A stretch of 64,000 nucleotides of DNA, from the NCBI RefSeq assembly GCF_963678635.1, contig NC_087065.1:56744754-56808753 (forward strand), read 5' to 3'. The notes beneath the pieces are model-generated. The model was not told where the DNA came from, searched no databases, and saw only the letters and a program-made list of their open reading frames with translations. Each line of letters starts with the position of its first letter. Positions within the stretch are counted from its first letter, which is position 1. Origin of the DNA: Symsagittifera roscoffensis. Taxonomy: Eukaryota > Xenacoelomorpha > Acoela > Convolutidae. Positions 41,590-54,800 of this stretch are shown here, in pieces. Made by a program: the position numbers and the translations under genes.

Positions 41590-44156
41590 TGATGTTGTTT
41601 GTTTCTTTCAGAATCAATCATTTTTGAAAATTCTTGTGCGAATCTTTTCCGATCTGATTTTATATCTATAGGTAAAAATGAAAACCTTTTTGAGCTGCGC
41701 CATTGAGCGTTGTTTGGATTAACGCTGGGCGTCTATGTATCCAATTTTGATGAAGTGGCGTGTTTACTGGTTCAGGTCATATATTTAAAATTAGTTTTGC
41801 TGTGACTGCATTTAGATAATTTTCTACAGAGTATTCAGGATCTGCGCCTGTAAACACTATTAGTGGCTTATTTGTTGAAATTGACGATCCACCCATTAGG
41901 TATGGATTCATAGTCATTTGTAGTGATTGTGCGACATTTGGCTTTTGAGAAAAGTTTGTAAGTTGATTTTTTGTTATTTCAAGTTGTTGTAAAAGATATT
42001 GCAGTGGAATTTCATTATGCATTTGAGTTGGTTGGTATGATTGTGTATTAACTGGGTTTTGTTGTTGAAAGTTTTTGTTGTAGGATGTTGGATTATTTCT
42101 AGGTTGTCGTATTTGTTCATTTCGTGTGTATGGTTCGAAATTATCTGGTTGGTCTATACTGTAAGAACGAGGTCTTTGGCTTTAATAAAATCGTTGATGA
42201 TTTTGATTATAGTATTCTCCATCATCTGATGGAAAATAATTTGTTGTATAATAATGAGGTTGATTTCTGGTATGGTATTTATTTGTTTTATTTTTATTTT
42301 GTTGAAAAAATGGTAATTTTTACTTTGTTCTTGCGAGGATCGTGGTTGATCATGAAAACTTACTGCATTTGAAGTAGTATGTGGTATATTTTGAATTTGT
42401 GAATGTAAAAAATTTTGAGTATTCGTTTTGTTCTTTTTGGTCCATTTACATAGCTGTAGTTATGTTCTGCAACATTTTTTCTATGTGATGTTTGTTGTTT
42501 GTATGATGGTTTTGTTACTGGTCGAAACGTTGGATAATCCATTTTTGAATATTTTTGTGCAACAGAGGGTTTTACTGTGGATTGTATAATTGTTTGTTGT
42601 AACGTTGGGTTTTTTAGTTTTGGAGTTGTAAAATATGATTGAATAGGTGAAATGCTTTGTTGTGCTTCTGTTGTTGTTATTGTTTCAATTATTTCTTCGC
42701 TTACAAAATGTGATGGAGTTTGTATATCTTGTTGCGTACGATTTTTTGTTCCCTTTAAGTTGTCATGATTTATAAAGGTAGAGTTTAAACTATTTTTTCC
42801 TGTTCCTTCAGGGAAGACTGAATTATAGTTTAAAGGTGTTGCGTCAATCGTAAGTGTGTATACTCTAACATAATCTTTGTGAATAGAGATTGTGCTAATT
42901 GCTTGGCTTGATATATCTGTTGGTGTATTATTAAATGATTCATGAGTCCCAAACATAATCTGATTGTTCTGCTAGTACGGTTCCGTCATCTGTATTTTGT
43001 GGTCTGAAATTGTTTCTTGCTTGTGCAATAAGATCAAAATTATGAACAAAATGATCGATTATAAACCAAGCTAAATTTTTTTAAATTAAGTTTTTGTAAA
43101 TCGCGTTTAAGATGTTGTGTTTTGTCATTACTTGTTAGATCTTCTCTGATTGCAATCAAAAGTTTTAAAAATATGTGTATTTTTTTTGTACAATTGTATA
43201 TCGAGATGTTTGAGTTGGTCAATCGCTTTGAGGTTCATTCAATTCTAATTTAGATGTATAGCTATAGATAAGTGAGAATTGATCAATTGTGAATACTGAG
43301 TTTGCTCTTAGTGAGATTTTGTGTTGTATACTTTTGATAAATTGTGTGAAAATTTTTTGAAAATTCAATATCTACGTCATCAGTTTAATTGAGATATCTG
43401 TCATGAAATGCATTTTGTGATTTGATTTCTATTGTGTAGGTTCCATATTGTGATGTGACACTACATACAGCTTTGAGATAGTTGTCAAGAAGTTGTCTTT
43501 CGATTTTCACATCAAGGACTTTCAGATGATTTTCACATCAAGGACTTGCATGGAATTTCTCCTTTTTCGAATAAATTTGCGATTAGGTTTTGGCAAAATT
43601 GTATCTGTTCTCGAGCGTCAGTTATTGGATGTATTAAAAATGGAAGTACTGAATCTTCTATTTTATCTTCATTTCGAATAATTTTTTGGTGTTGTATCAC
43701 TGTTAGCGTATAATTTTCAATGTGTCTTATTGGTTGATTTCAATTGTACAAACGTATTGGTTTATTTGTGTAGCAATTTTTTATTCTTCGTTTCCCTTTT
43801 ATTGATGCTGTTGACGTTGTTTCTGAGTCGGTGAAATATATTTGATTGCCAGTTTGATGGTTTTTATTTATTGAGTCTTTTAAATTGTGAAGTTCTTGTA
43901 TTGCGGTTGTTTCTGGTTCTGAGACTGTGTTTCTTCGTTTTGAAAATCTTTTCCTTATGATTTGTTTTTGTTTGTTAATAATTTTCTTTCTTTGTGTTTA
44001 TTTTTTTTTATGTATCCTATTGATTGTCTGTGTGGTGTGATTCTGAGGTCGTATCTTCCGTCGTTAATTAAACAGTTGTGTATTATAGTTCTTTGTTTGT
44101 TCCCTAAATATTCTCTTGACATAAAGTTTAGGTTGATGGGTGCAAAGTTTGGATAA
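41590..44156 (-). pseudogene. decayed LTR-retroelement gag-like region (E3)
   Basis: Open pieces in order on the minus strand: 44156 to about 43,980 (FAPINLNFMSREYLGNKQRT), a Ser/Thr-rich stretch at 42956-42360 (MFGTHESFNNTPTDISSQAI) and 42022-41777, which ends in NPYLMGG and FTGADPEYSVENYLNAVTAK. The last resembles the start of retroelement capsid domains. It then continues with stops. No polymerase follows. It differs from the Ty3/gypsy copy in this window. Confidence 0.55.
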
Positions 44157-45966
44157 GTGATTCGAATATCCTAAACTGTTAGTTCTTACAATTTTTTGTG
44201 GTTAGCCTAACTTGCGCCGTATTTAATGGGATGGAGAGAAAAGCGTATATCAATTCGTGAGAATTATTTTTACTTTCCCGTGAATAATCCTAAATAACTT
44301 AGGGGTTATGATTTGTTATCAAGGGTTGGAGAATAGTAAATCAATCCACAAGGTTCAGGTATATTTAGAACGCAACCAGTTCGTTAGATACTATTTTATG
44401 ACTGACTAAGTTTAAGTGTTTTAGCCTGGGTCATCTAAGAGGAGGGGGATCAATTGAAGGATGAGTAACCGAAATTTTTCACTGTTTATCTTAACTAAAA
44501 TGGTTGGCTTTTAAAAAAAATGCTGTTAATTCTGGGTCATTGATAAGGGGTAGTGAATTGACGTTTGAGGTCGTTAGACACTAAATAATTTGGGAGGGGG
44601 AGAACAATCCAAGGATGGGCCTTGATGATCAAAAGTTTAGACATAATTTAATTTTGTTTGAAGATCCAAGGGAAGCCTTGATGATCTGTTATTTAAAATG
44701 AAATTAATTAAGTGAAAACAAGGATAAGCCTTGTTAGTTTATCAATAAAGGGTTTCGTTAGAAAGGTTAAGTTTTAGTCTTGATGATTGCTAGTTTTGAG
44801 ATTTGCTGTTATGTTTTAGGTGATAAAGCTGGGATGAAGAGATGATTTATATATACTAACGTTGTATGATTTATACTAACTAGTTTTTTTTTATATTCAA
44901 TAATTATTTTTTCAAGTTATTATTTAATTTACAGCTGATTTAAGGAAAATAACAAGTGCTGCTTTTATCAGTCGTTATTGTATAATTATTAAGTTTAACG
45001 CCATGAAAGGTTTTTGAAGATGATTCTCCAAAATATTATGTCAGTAAATGAAAATTTAAATTTACTGCTGGTAGTATCCTAAATACAAAAGTTTGATCTC
45101 GTTTTTGGATTTCAATCATGAAATCGATTGGTAGATTTCTTCCTAGTCGTATGTCGTCTCTTGTTCGAGGTCTTCTTCCAATACCGGGTAGTTCTCATAT
45201 TGTTCGGAATATTAGGTCTGATCTATTGAGGCGTAGAGACATATCTGCTAAGTTTTTGTCATATAGCTTTTTTGAAATGTTCTATTTGTCTAATTCAAAT
45301 CTAATTTTTGTCTAAACCTAGTTTAGTTAAGATCTGTTCGAGACTTTTAGTTGCACCAGATGAGTTGTATCCTTTCGGGTATACTCATAGAGTAATTTCA
45401 GATAAAGTACACCGTCTGCTCGTCACGCTATCTTATTTTCTGCCGGGTAGATTGGTGCAACTTCTTAGTCTAATACCAATCTTAATCTTACTCTTATATC
45501 TCCCAGTCTCAATAGATCTAGTGTATACCGGTTTACGCGAGTTAGTTCCAGAATGAAAAAGAACTGTATTCAAAGCTTAATTCAAATTGTTCTGGCGATG
45601 AAACTACAAGGGGTTTCAACACTTACAAGTAAGTGGATTGTTAGTTTGATGGAGTATCATTGGTTAGTATTTAATATTTTATAGAGATAAAATGTCATAA
45701 TGATAACCAATGATAAATCGTAGTTTAGATCTGGTTCCACTAACCTTGATTTTTCCATTAAAGAAGATGAATATATGATGGACTTGCTCATTTCTTTAAT
45801 AAGATATACCTGACTTCTTTTTCTTGGAAAACACAAATAGAAAAAAATCTAACGATAGAAATAGTACAAGTTAATTGGAAAAGTTAGGCAGACAAAGATG
45901 AGCTCAGATATCGCCTGATTTTAAAAAGGCATTGCTTTCTCTGATAATCTTATTTCAAAACATCAA

Positions 45967-47397
45967 CAAGACTGCTTGGATCACGGCGAAGCCTGGAATG
46001 TTCTGACTGCATTTTAGGTCTTTCATTTTTTGGAGTGCTGTTTGCTTTGCTTGAAATTAAAAAAAAAATGCTTGAAATTTACAAATAAATACTTAGAAAA
46101 TTTCCGCTCACTCGTTGTTGGAATGAAATATATTGCGCGTTAATTGTCCGATCTGGCCAAAATTGGGAATCTTAAAACCCCCTTAAGTTTTCAGGGAAAA
46201 AAATTGCGAATCAAATATCTTCTCGAAGTTGAGTCCAGAACATTAATAGTTTTTAGATGATATATTATAAACTGCAAAAATTGTTGGTTAAAAGTCGCAA
46301 TTAGCCTGAAGAAAAAAAATCATCTGAATGCAAATATTTCGTCATTTTCTTCTTTTCTTCAAGAATCGTAGCAATTATTCTTTTGATTGACAGCAAATTT
46401 TTCTGATTAGCAATAAATAATTGTCTTTAGGGCCTGTTTACATATATACTACTCTAGGGTCATGATCGTTTTTCCAGTCCTTTTTGTTCCGACTTTCGAA
46501 GAAAGAGACCGCTCGAGTTGAGTTGAAAAGTTGAATTAACGATGGCAAGTTGAAAAAGACAGCTATGGCAATAGACGGTTAAGCGCTACACATAGAACCC
46601 AACTAGCAAATTTCAGTGATAAATCAGCACTGATTCGGAGCTGGAAAATCCAAACTTTCAAACGGTGAATTAGCGGTGAATTAGCGGTGAATTAGCGATG
46701 ATTTATAAGCGAGGAACTGCCGATAAGTAGGCGATGAACTACTGACTTAGAATACTGGAATACTGCAGGTCTCTATTTAACTGTAAGTCCGTAAGTCCAA
46801 AATAAATCCTATAAAAACAGAATAGCAAATTTTTGTAAATGATTTTTGCTTTGAACTCAAACCTGGGAATAATTGTGCACGGTTTGTTTTTTCGTCAGAC
46901 AAGTTTCGATTTTTTAGCTACCAATTTTTGACGGATTTTTTTTTCACATAAATCAAAGAGTATCGTTATCTTGAGCTCCAATTTCATAAAATTTTTGTTC
47001 TATAAATTAAAAATGTGATAATTTTTTGTGCTATAATTGGGCTTAAAAAATGCCATTTTGGCCAATAGTTTTTAATTAACTCGCAATTTTTAGTGCTATT
47101 AATGCGTAAGCGAAGAAATTGTTCCATATTGTCTTAGATGTTCCAATTGTCTGAGAAATTGTTCCATATTGAAATGAAGCATGCTTTTTGGTCTATTTTT
47201 TGCGTTGTCATATCTTTTTTTATCTTTTTGTACATAAATCGTTTTACGTAGCGCGTGGGAGATGATTTGAAAAATCAAATAAATATATGTATATTTTTTT
47301 TTTGGAAACTTTATCAATTTTTGTAAGGGAAGACTACTCTTAGACCTTAAAAAGCAGTCGTAACATTCGAAATTTTGTCCTGAGAGGAACAGTCTTG
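45967..47397. mobile_element. foldback-type element, copy 4
   Basis: Orthologous to 13314-14711 and 32488-33902, with one extra GTGAATTAGCG repeat in the middle. Confidence 0.65.
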
Positions 47398-47618
47398 TTT
47401 ATCGGGTTATTAGAAGTTACCACTGTTGCTATTCGAATTCACAAAGCAGCCGCTAAACCTCTAAATGATTCAAAAATTAATACCTATTAGCGATTTAGAT
47501 TAAAGCCTTTGAAGATTGCAAGTGTTATTGCTTTTCACTGCAACAAAATGAAGCGACTTGGCTTTTTCAATTTTTGTTCTAACAAGAGCAGTTATATTTT
47601 ATATAATTTAAAACCCAC

Positions 47619-47841
47619 TTTCCAACCCAGTTGCCAGAACCCGTTTGGTTGCCAGTTACTGTCTTCGATGTCTCTCTCCGCTATTCAACATAGCTGCAGA
47701 GGGAGTACAGATACTTGTAGGAGACAGGATATATTTCTCCCACCTCTATAAGAGACCTAACTTCTTTTGGTTTGCAGCAACATGATTGAGAGATGCGATA
47801 GTTCACCAGTAACTCTGCAGCTTCCTCTTTGCGAAGCTGAT
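47619..47841 (-). pseudogene. duplicated SSUH2-like exon B with nonsense codon (D4)
   Basis: Full 223-bp length, but GAG GAG of the intact exon reads GAA TAG, a premature stop. Donor GTGGGT as in D2. Confidence 0.75.
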
Positions 47842-48934
47842 CTACAACATCAAAAAGAAGAAAAATAATGAATTTGATCTTAAAATGAACACTGTTGTTT
47901 TTAGCTGCATTCTAAATTTTTAGTCCGACCTTTGAAAAATGAGAGGCATTTTGTATTGGTTCTGTTCATTCAAAATCAGATACTCCAAATAATTTGGGAA
48001 TTGTTCGAGTGTTATATCTTACTAAATCTTATAAATTCAGATAAAAAATTTCAAGAAAACATTTTAGTGTCGAGGAAAACTGTTTATAAAAATTTTGTGT
48101 TTTTCGTGTTGAGAAAAAAAAAGAGCAAACAGGTCGATTATAGAACTTTGTTTTTTGTATGTTTGGTCATTTTTTGGAACAAAATGACTAAGTTGCAAGT
48201 TTTATCAAACATGCCCATATTTCTAGCTTTCGTCTAGATCCTTCTATCACCTTGGCTCGAAAAAACTACCTTATTTCGAGGAAAACATTTTGCAAATCAG
48301 AGGAAGGACTTAGAAAATCAATTTAGCCGACCCCGAAAAAAGAATAGAAAAAATTTTCGGAAAAGCTTGAAAAACCTTTTTGCCCCTAAAAACAATCCTA
48401 GATCCACCCCTGGTTAGGCTTATCTAAAATTGACTATAAAAAGAAAAATGCTTTAAGACTATAAAGTTTATAAAGTAATAGTTTAGCTGAGTTTGTTTTA
48501 CTTATGTTTATCATGTTGTAAATTTGAAAAAGTCTTAGTTCTGAACAGGGGGCGGATCTTGGGTTTTTCTCGGAAATTTTTGTCGACCTTTTTTTTAGGG
48601 CAACTGAATTGATTTTTCGAGCTCTCCCTAAGCCTGTTTATTAGTCCCTATTTTGTATATTGATTTTATAATTATAGCTCTGTGTATCAGAATGTCTGGA
48701 AGTGTTCTTTAATCGCCAAAGTTTTCAAGTTTAATATATGCTAGAAAAAAATTCGAAAAACGTAATACCAGAAGCGGATTTAGTTAGAGGGGTGTTGAGG
48801 CGTTTATAGTTGGGACATGGCGTGTGTATGTCTTTTTATCTTAATGGGGTGTTTAAAAAACGGCATTGCGTCGTAAGAAAAGAGCTTCGCTCAAACAAAA
48901 TCAACTCAGTAATTCAGTCTGGAATGTGGGAAAA

Positions 48935-49349
48935 TTATACAAACGGCCTATGCTTAGACAGGTAATAGCCTTTCATAGATCCTCTGCAAAGCAATCACAT
49001 CAATTACCATCCACTGCTATTTAACATTTGTTTCACGCTAGTTTTTGCGAACACTTTCGAAAAAACTCACACTTCGGCAAGACTTTTAGATCCTTCTGGT
49101 TTCTACGACAACTGAACAGATTAAGAGAGAGATCCATGGAACAAAAATGACCTTGAACACGGTTACCTTGCCCTCCAGTCATCAGAGCTACCATGTTCCA
49201 ATTTTTGAAAAGGTTTCATAAAAAAGCTAAGAAAAAAAGATAAATAATCAAAATAATTATAAATTTTCTTACTTACTAATCTGTCTTTTTGCCCATGACT
49301 GCCCACAAGCTGAATGATAAATTCTACTAAAACAAGTCTCTTCAATAAA
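48935..49349 (-). pseudogene. short-intron gene fragment, copy 4
   Basis: The donor after the first exon is changed from GT to AT. Other exons and the terminal TAA are intact. Amino-acid changes in the first exon are mostly conservative. Confidence 0.3.
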
Positions 49350-51300
49350 CTAGAAATTGAAAAACGAACCGGCAGGTAAGCGTTTGGGTTTAAAAGGTTA
49401 GAAAAACTGGGTAATGATACTAGGGTTGGATGTACGGGATGCAATCACTTTTGTTTGGCAAACACTAAAATTTTCTAAAAGCGCCAATTATTACTAAATT
49501 TGAAGGAGTGCATGCTAAAAAAATCAAAATTTTGATCAAAACCTTAGAAAGTCAATTTGTTATTTTATCAGGAACTCGGCTGCGGCGTAGAAAATTTTGG
49601 CATTTAGAGTCTTAAGGAGAGCTTAAAAAATCAAAATCGTCCAAAAAAAATTATGCTACAATCATCAGTTTTCCAACCAATTGTATTATGAAATCTGCTT
49701 ACGAGGATAAATATTTTAAGTTTAGGTTGATCAACTTTGTACCCTCAGAAAATCCCAAAAACCCTCACTAACATCAATTTATACGCCAATTTAGCTGCCG
49801 GCTCTTAAGTTTTTTTGTTAAACATAAATTTGAGTTAGAAAAAAGAGAAGAAACAACTTTACAGGCGTCTTTCATAAAATAACTATTTTCATACAAAGAG
49901 TAATATATGAATATAAATGATCTAAAGCACAGCTATGCTGACGTCAAAAAACTCTGAATCAAAACTTGAATGTTATCAATGAATTTTAAAACATCATATA
50001 ATAGAGACGGCCATAACAACAAACTATCAAATGGTGAGTTGCTTCTGACTAGCATTAAAAAACGGTCTAGTTTTGCTGGCTAATGTAATACATAGATCAA
50101 AACTCATGTTTACGTTTTTATGTACACATTTAGCTGAATTCAAAAATTATAATTTTTTGAATAACTAGTGTGATGGTAACTTAAGACGCCGTAATTAGGC
50201 ATCTTTTTGTGAAACAAAACAACAAAGTAATTTGCACTGGTTCTTCATGTGAACATGCATGTAGTCCACGTGAATAAAAGGAACTGCATATAAACCAAAA
50301 GAATCAACATAAAAAACAAAAAAAGCACAAAGTCCAAACTAAAGATGTTCGTGGAGCGAAAAAACTGACCCTTACAATTGAATACATTGATCTCGGGTGG
50401 ACTTTTTTTCTTTTTTGGAGACTTTTCTGGAGACTTTTCAAAATTTTTTGGAGACTTTTCAAAATTTCAAAAACTAAAAAAAAAAAAAAAAACTGTCCCG
50501 ACATTTCGATCCTGGAAAATATCTTAAAAGAACTTTAATGTTCAGAATCGTCTAGCTAACAGAGGCAAAATAGTTCTGCGTTAGTTCGCTGTTTTGCACA
50601 GATCCATATGCGTATGTGCTATCCAACAACTTTATGATTAAAACTATTTATTAACAAGGGAAGAGACTGTAGGATCCATGACCCAAATACTTTTTCGGCT
50701 GACTGAGAACTCGACTGGGAAGTTGTCCTTGGCAATTGCGTGCAATATAGTCAAGCTTAGTAGTAGAATTTATCTTGGTTATCACTAATAAGTAATATAA
50801 TTGAAAAACAAACAGATATTCAACCCAAAAAAAATTAGAATCTTTGAATGTTTAGACCCTCTTCAGCCAAAAATCCTAAATGAAGTGGTACTGGCTTACT
50901 AAAGATACTAGAGATGACTTGATGCGGCTATGCATTAAAATAAACACCTTCTACCCTCTTGGCCCAAATGATAACATTTCCCGGCCCTATTATATCCCCA
51001 AATTGCCCTATTATAACGCAACACCTAGCGTTGGAATGAAACCGAGTTTTAGTATGTTATAGATCTAGTGGGGGAAGTTCAAGTCTAGAACGGGAAAACC
51101 CTTGGACACCTAATTCCGTTGTTACGACCGAGGTGAACAGTCTTTATTTCGCCTTCTGGAAGTCCTTTTTTGAAACCCAGTGAACACAAGGAACCCGAAT
51201 TTGGGGACATGGGAGGTAGTGACAAGAGACATCATGTATTATAAGTTGAAGCAAATACAGCGGTTAGACCGAAAACTAATAGCGCTTGGGAAAAACATCC
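49136..51300. repeat. tandem array unit E, copy 4, cut by assembly gap
   Basis: Collinear with E1 from its start to the point where E2 and E3 enter the 126-aa ORF region, then Ns. Confidence 0.8.
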
Positions 51301-51500
51301 NNNNNNNNNNNNNNNNNNNNNNNNNNNNNNNNNNNNNNNNNNNNNNNNNNNNNNNNNNNNNNNNNNNNNNNNNNNNNNNNNNNNNNNNNNNNNNNNNNNN
51401 NNNNNNNNNNNNNNNNNNNNNNNNNNNNNNNNNNNNNNNNNNNNNNNNNNNNNNNNNNNNNNNNNNNNNNNNNNNNNNNNNNNNNNNNNNNNNNNNNNNN
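51301..51500. other. assembly gap (200 N)
   Basis: Exactly 200 Ns, a placeholder length. The sequence on the far side is not unit E, so the true distance and any further array units are unknown. Confidence 0.99.
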
Positions 51501-51879
51501 CTGCAAAAAGAATCGTGTGTCTGGTTAAGTGCAGAAAAACTTTCAAGGGCTCGCAAATCGTTAGTTTTTGTCTTTATAAACTAAAAAAAATTTAAAAAAT
51601 TTCGCCAAGACAAAAATAGTTTATCCAAAAATAAAAACAAAAAATCTTCGACTAGCTTTTTCAAAAAAAAAACTCTGCCGTCTGTTCGATAGCCTACTCA
51701 AAACGCTGCTTTCTTGTTTAAAAAAAATCATCATACAAACTTTTTCTTACTCATCAGGCTTTATTCGATTTCAGAGGAAACTCAAAATGCAGATATATAT
51801 GATACGCAACAAAGATCATGATAGTCATGCAATTTGATCACCCTTCAATGAGAGTTTATAAAAAGCACTTCAACTCAGA

Positions 51880-54800
51880 CTTCATGAACAGAATGTTCTG
51901 ACTAATTTGATCAAAAAATTCAAATAAATACTAATTGCTTTCGTTGATTGCTTGGAATCGCGTTTGGAATCGCATCCCTGACAAGTTTGATTTGGAATCG
52001 CATCCCTGAACAAGTATCACGCTTGTTGAAAAGAAATATGAACCATACAGACTAAACCAGAGTGAGACGGTCCCGAGGAGCGTAGCAACAAGCAACGTCG
52101 GGAAGCTATCGCTCGCTAAACCACACCACCAATTCTTCGTTTTGAGAGAAATTTATATAAATTTTGGGAAAACAGTTATAGCGTTAACAGAAGAGCAGCT
52201 TTAGGATTTTACTTTTCTTAGACTGTATTGCATCGCTTTTTTCGCATGCTGTCACATTTAAATCGAAGTTAATTTTTTTTCGCAGATGGTAGAGTGAACG
52301 CTTTTTTTTAAATATTAGTCATTTAGATTTTTTCAAAAGTAAAACATTATAGGAAATTTTAAATTATAAAAAAGTCAATTTAAGTTAATGTTTTTGCTGC
52401 TACCTCAATAAAAAACTTTTGTAATAGCTGCAATCACTACGTCTATTGACCGTTAAAGATAAGTTTTTTTACAAGGCAGTATATCAGAACATCAAAAAAG
52501 CACCAAAAATTTTTGCTCTGGTCAAGTACAACCAACAGCATAAAAATATACAAATATTTACGATTGCAATTTTTTATATTGTCGTTAGATTATCGTATGA
52601 AACAAAACAATTAACGCAAAGCATAATTACATCAAAGAATCCAGAATATTTTCAGCAATTGGGTTGTAGAGTCACAATATTCTTCCATCACTCGCTCGTC
52701 TTACGCTATAAAACAACTTTTACAATATAGAAAAATAAAACTATGAATTCTTATGTTAAAAAATGCGCTAAATTATGGATTTGGTCCTTGATAGAATACA
52801 TTTTGTGAAATGGTTCAAAACTAATTAAACTGCAACTTCGAACATTTGAACTGCAGTCATTTGATATATAAACTGAATACATCTGCTTTCATGCTGCACA
52901 GTACATCGGGTTTCGGAACTTTCATTTTGCCAGCTTTGCTTGCTGTCACTACGTTATTTCTGAATACCAATCAAATAAAAAACGAAAAAACAATATAATG
53001 GAACAATTGACCTTGCAAAAACGATGACAAAATGTTTCAGGCCTTTTTAGCGCCTTTGAAAACATTATTGAGATTAAAATTACTGATAAAAGGATTCCTA
53101 ACATCTTTATTTTCAAGAGACATAGTAAATAAAACTATTTCAGGAGCAATTTTTTTTGGGGCATTAAATATCTACTAATAAGTTTTGTTAGTGTCCTTAG
53201 TTTTTCGCTGCATTTTTCTCTTGTCCCAAAAAAACGCTTGGCCTCTCAGAAACAGATCATTCGGAAAAAAACGCATGGTGGAAACCTACAGGTATGTCAG
53301 ATTTCATGAAACGCATATTCTCAAAAATTATATTAAGTCATCTGATGAAAAATTTTTGTATACATTATTTTCTTCAGTTTTTTTTGCTTTTAGTTCGGAT
53401 TGCACCCCCAAACAGGTATCAAGCTTGCTTGTTGAATTAAAATATGAACCAGAGTGAGTATACCAGCATGATGCGTTCTCAAGTATTTTAGCGACGATAA
53501 TTTCTGGTATATCTATTGCAGGCTAAACCTAACTGCCAAATCTACGGTTGTGTAGGAATTGCGTATGAAAAAATTAGGACAACAGTTAGTTATAGCTTGT
53601 TAACACACTCTAGGCCTAAAGTTATAATTTTGTTAAAATGGATTGCATCAACTTCAGTTTTCTCATAATGTCAGGTTTAAAGCCAAGCTTACTGTTTCTT
53701 TTGCAGATTTTACATCAAAGGTTTTTTTTGAAAAGTTATTTTAATGGTTTTACGGTGCAAACTCAATTAATTTTGATTGAAAAACTTCAATTTATATAAC
53801 TGATTAACGAAGATTTATATTTACGCTGCTAGCTAAAAAAAACGCTCCTTCAATAGTTGTAATCATTTGGTCTAAAAACATTTAGAAAACCATCTTTTTC
53901 AGAAAGGAGTACATCATCGTACCAAAAAAGGAGCAACATTTTTAATCTGGTCAAGTTTAACCTTTTTGCATATAAATTGATAAATACTTACAATTCCAAC
54001 GTTTTTACTGTCAAAAGACGGTCGTATGTTAACAAACTAAGGCAAAGCGTAAGTGTATCAAATGATCCATATTATTTTCAGTATTTTGTTTGTAGAGTCA
54101 TAATATTCGCGTATAACTAAATCTTCTAAAACTTCGAAACAAAGTTTTACAATAAAGAACAATGATTATGACTCTTTATTCCATTAAAAAGAAAACGTCA
54201 TCAATTGAGCGAAAGTGGCTGATAATAGGGCAAAAAATTTGAGATTGTTCAAAACTAGCAAAGTTTCAATTGTAAACGTTGGAACTGCATTCATTTAATA
54301 AATAGCTTTATAAAATGATTCATTTGTCTGGTAATTATTCATCAGTAAGTAATTTTTGTAGCCCATTCAACTAGAAAGTGGAAAAAATGCTATGCCAGAA
54401 CAAATGACTTTGCAGAATAGAAACAAGAGTCATTACGAAATTTCAGCGCCTTTGAATGATAAGTAGTCATCAGGTTCATCTTCGCTGGAAAACAAGTTCA
54501 TGTCCTTTAATCGTCAACATACGTGGTGAAAACAGCTCGTTAGGATGAGCTTTTTTTGATGCAGCAGAATCTTTAGTAATATTAATTTTTGGTGTCCTTA
54601 GTTTGTGTTCCAGCATGTTTTTTTTGCCCGCTAAAAGCACTCTCCGAAGCCAATCGAGTGGGAAAAAACACATGTCGGAAAATAGATAACTCAAATGTCA
54701 TGAACTGCTTTTCTGACTATTTTAACAAAATCATCGAATGAAAAATAATGGCATTTAATTTTTTTCTATTTTTTTTAAAATTTTTAGTTCGGATTGCACC

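Larger units (their letters stand above)
38736..45750. repeat. tandem array unit E, copy 3
   Basis: Longest E unit after E1, with a ~0.45 kb deletion near 39,590. It carries both the 126-aa ORF and the best-preserved gag-like region. Confidence 0.8.
45750..49135. repeat. tandem array unit D, copy 4
   Basis: Same arrangement as D2. The hAT-like MITE is reduced to 48545-48655 by an internal deletion that removes its right end. Confidence 0.8.

Noticed and set aside
51180-51584. Frames running through the N gap
   Set aside because: They consist mostly of unknown bases.
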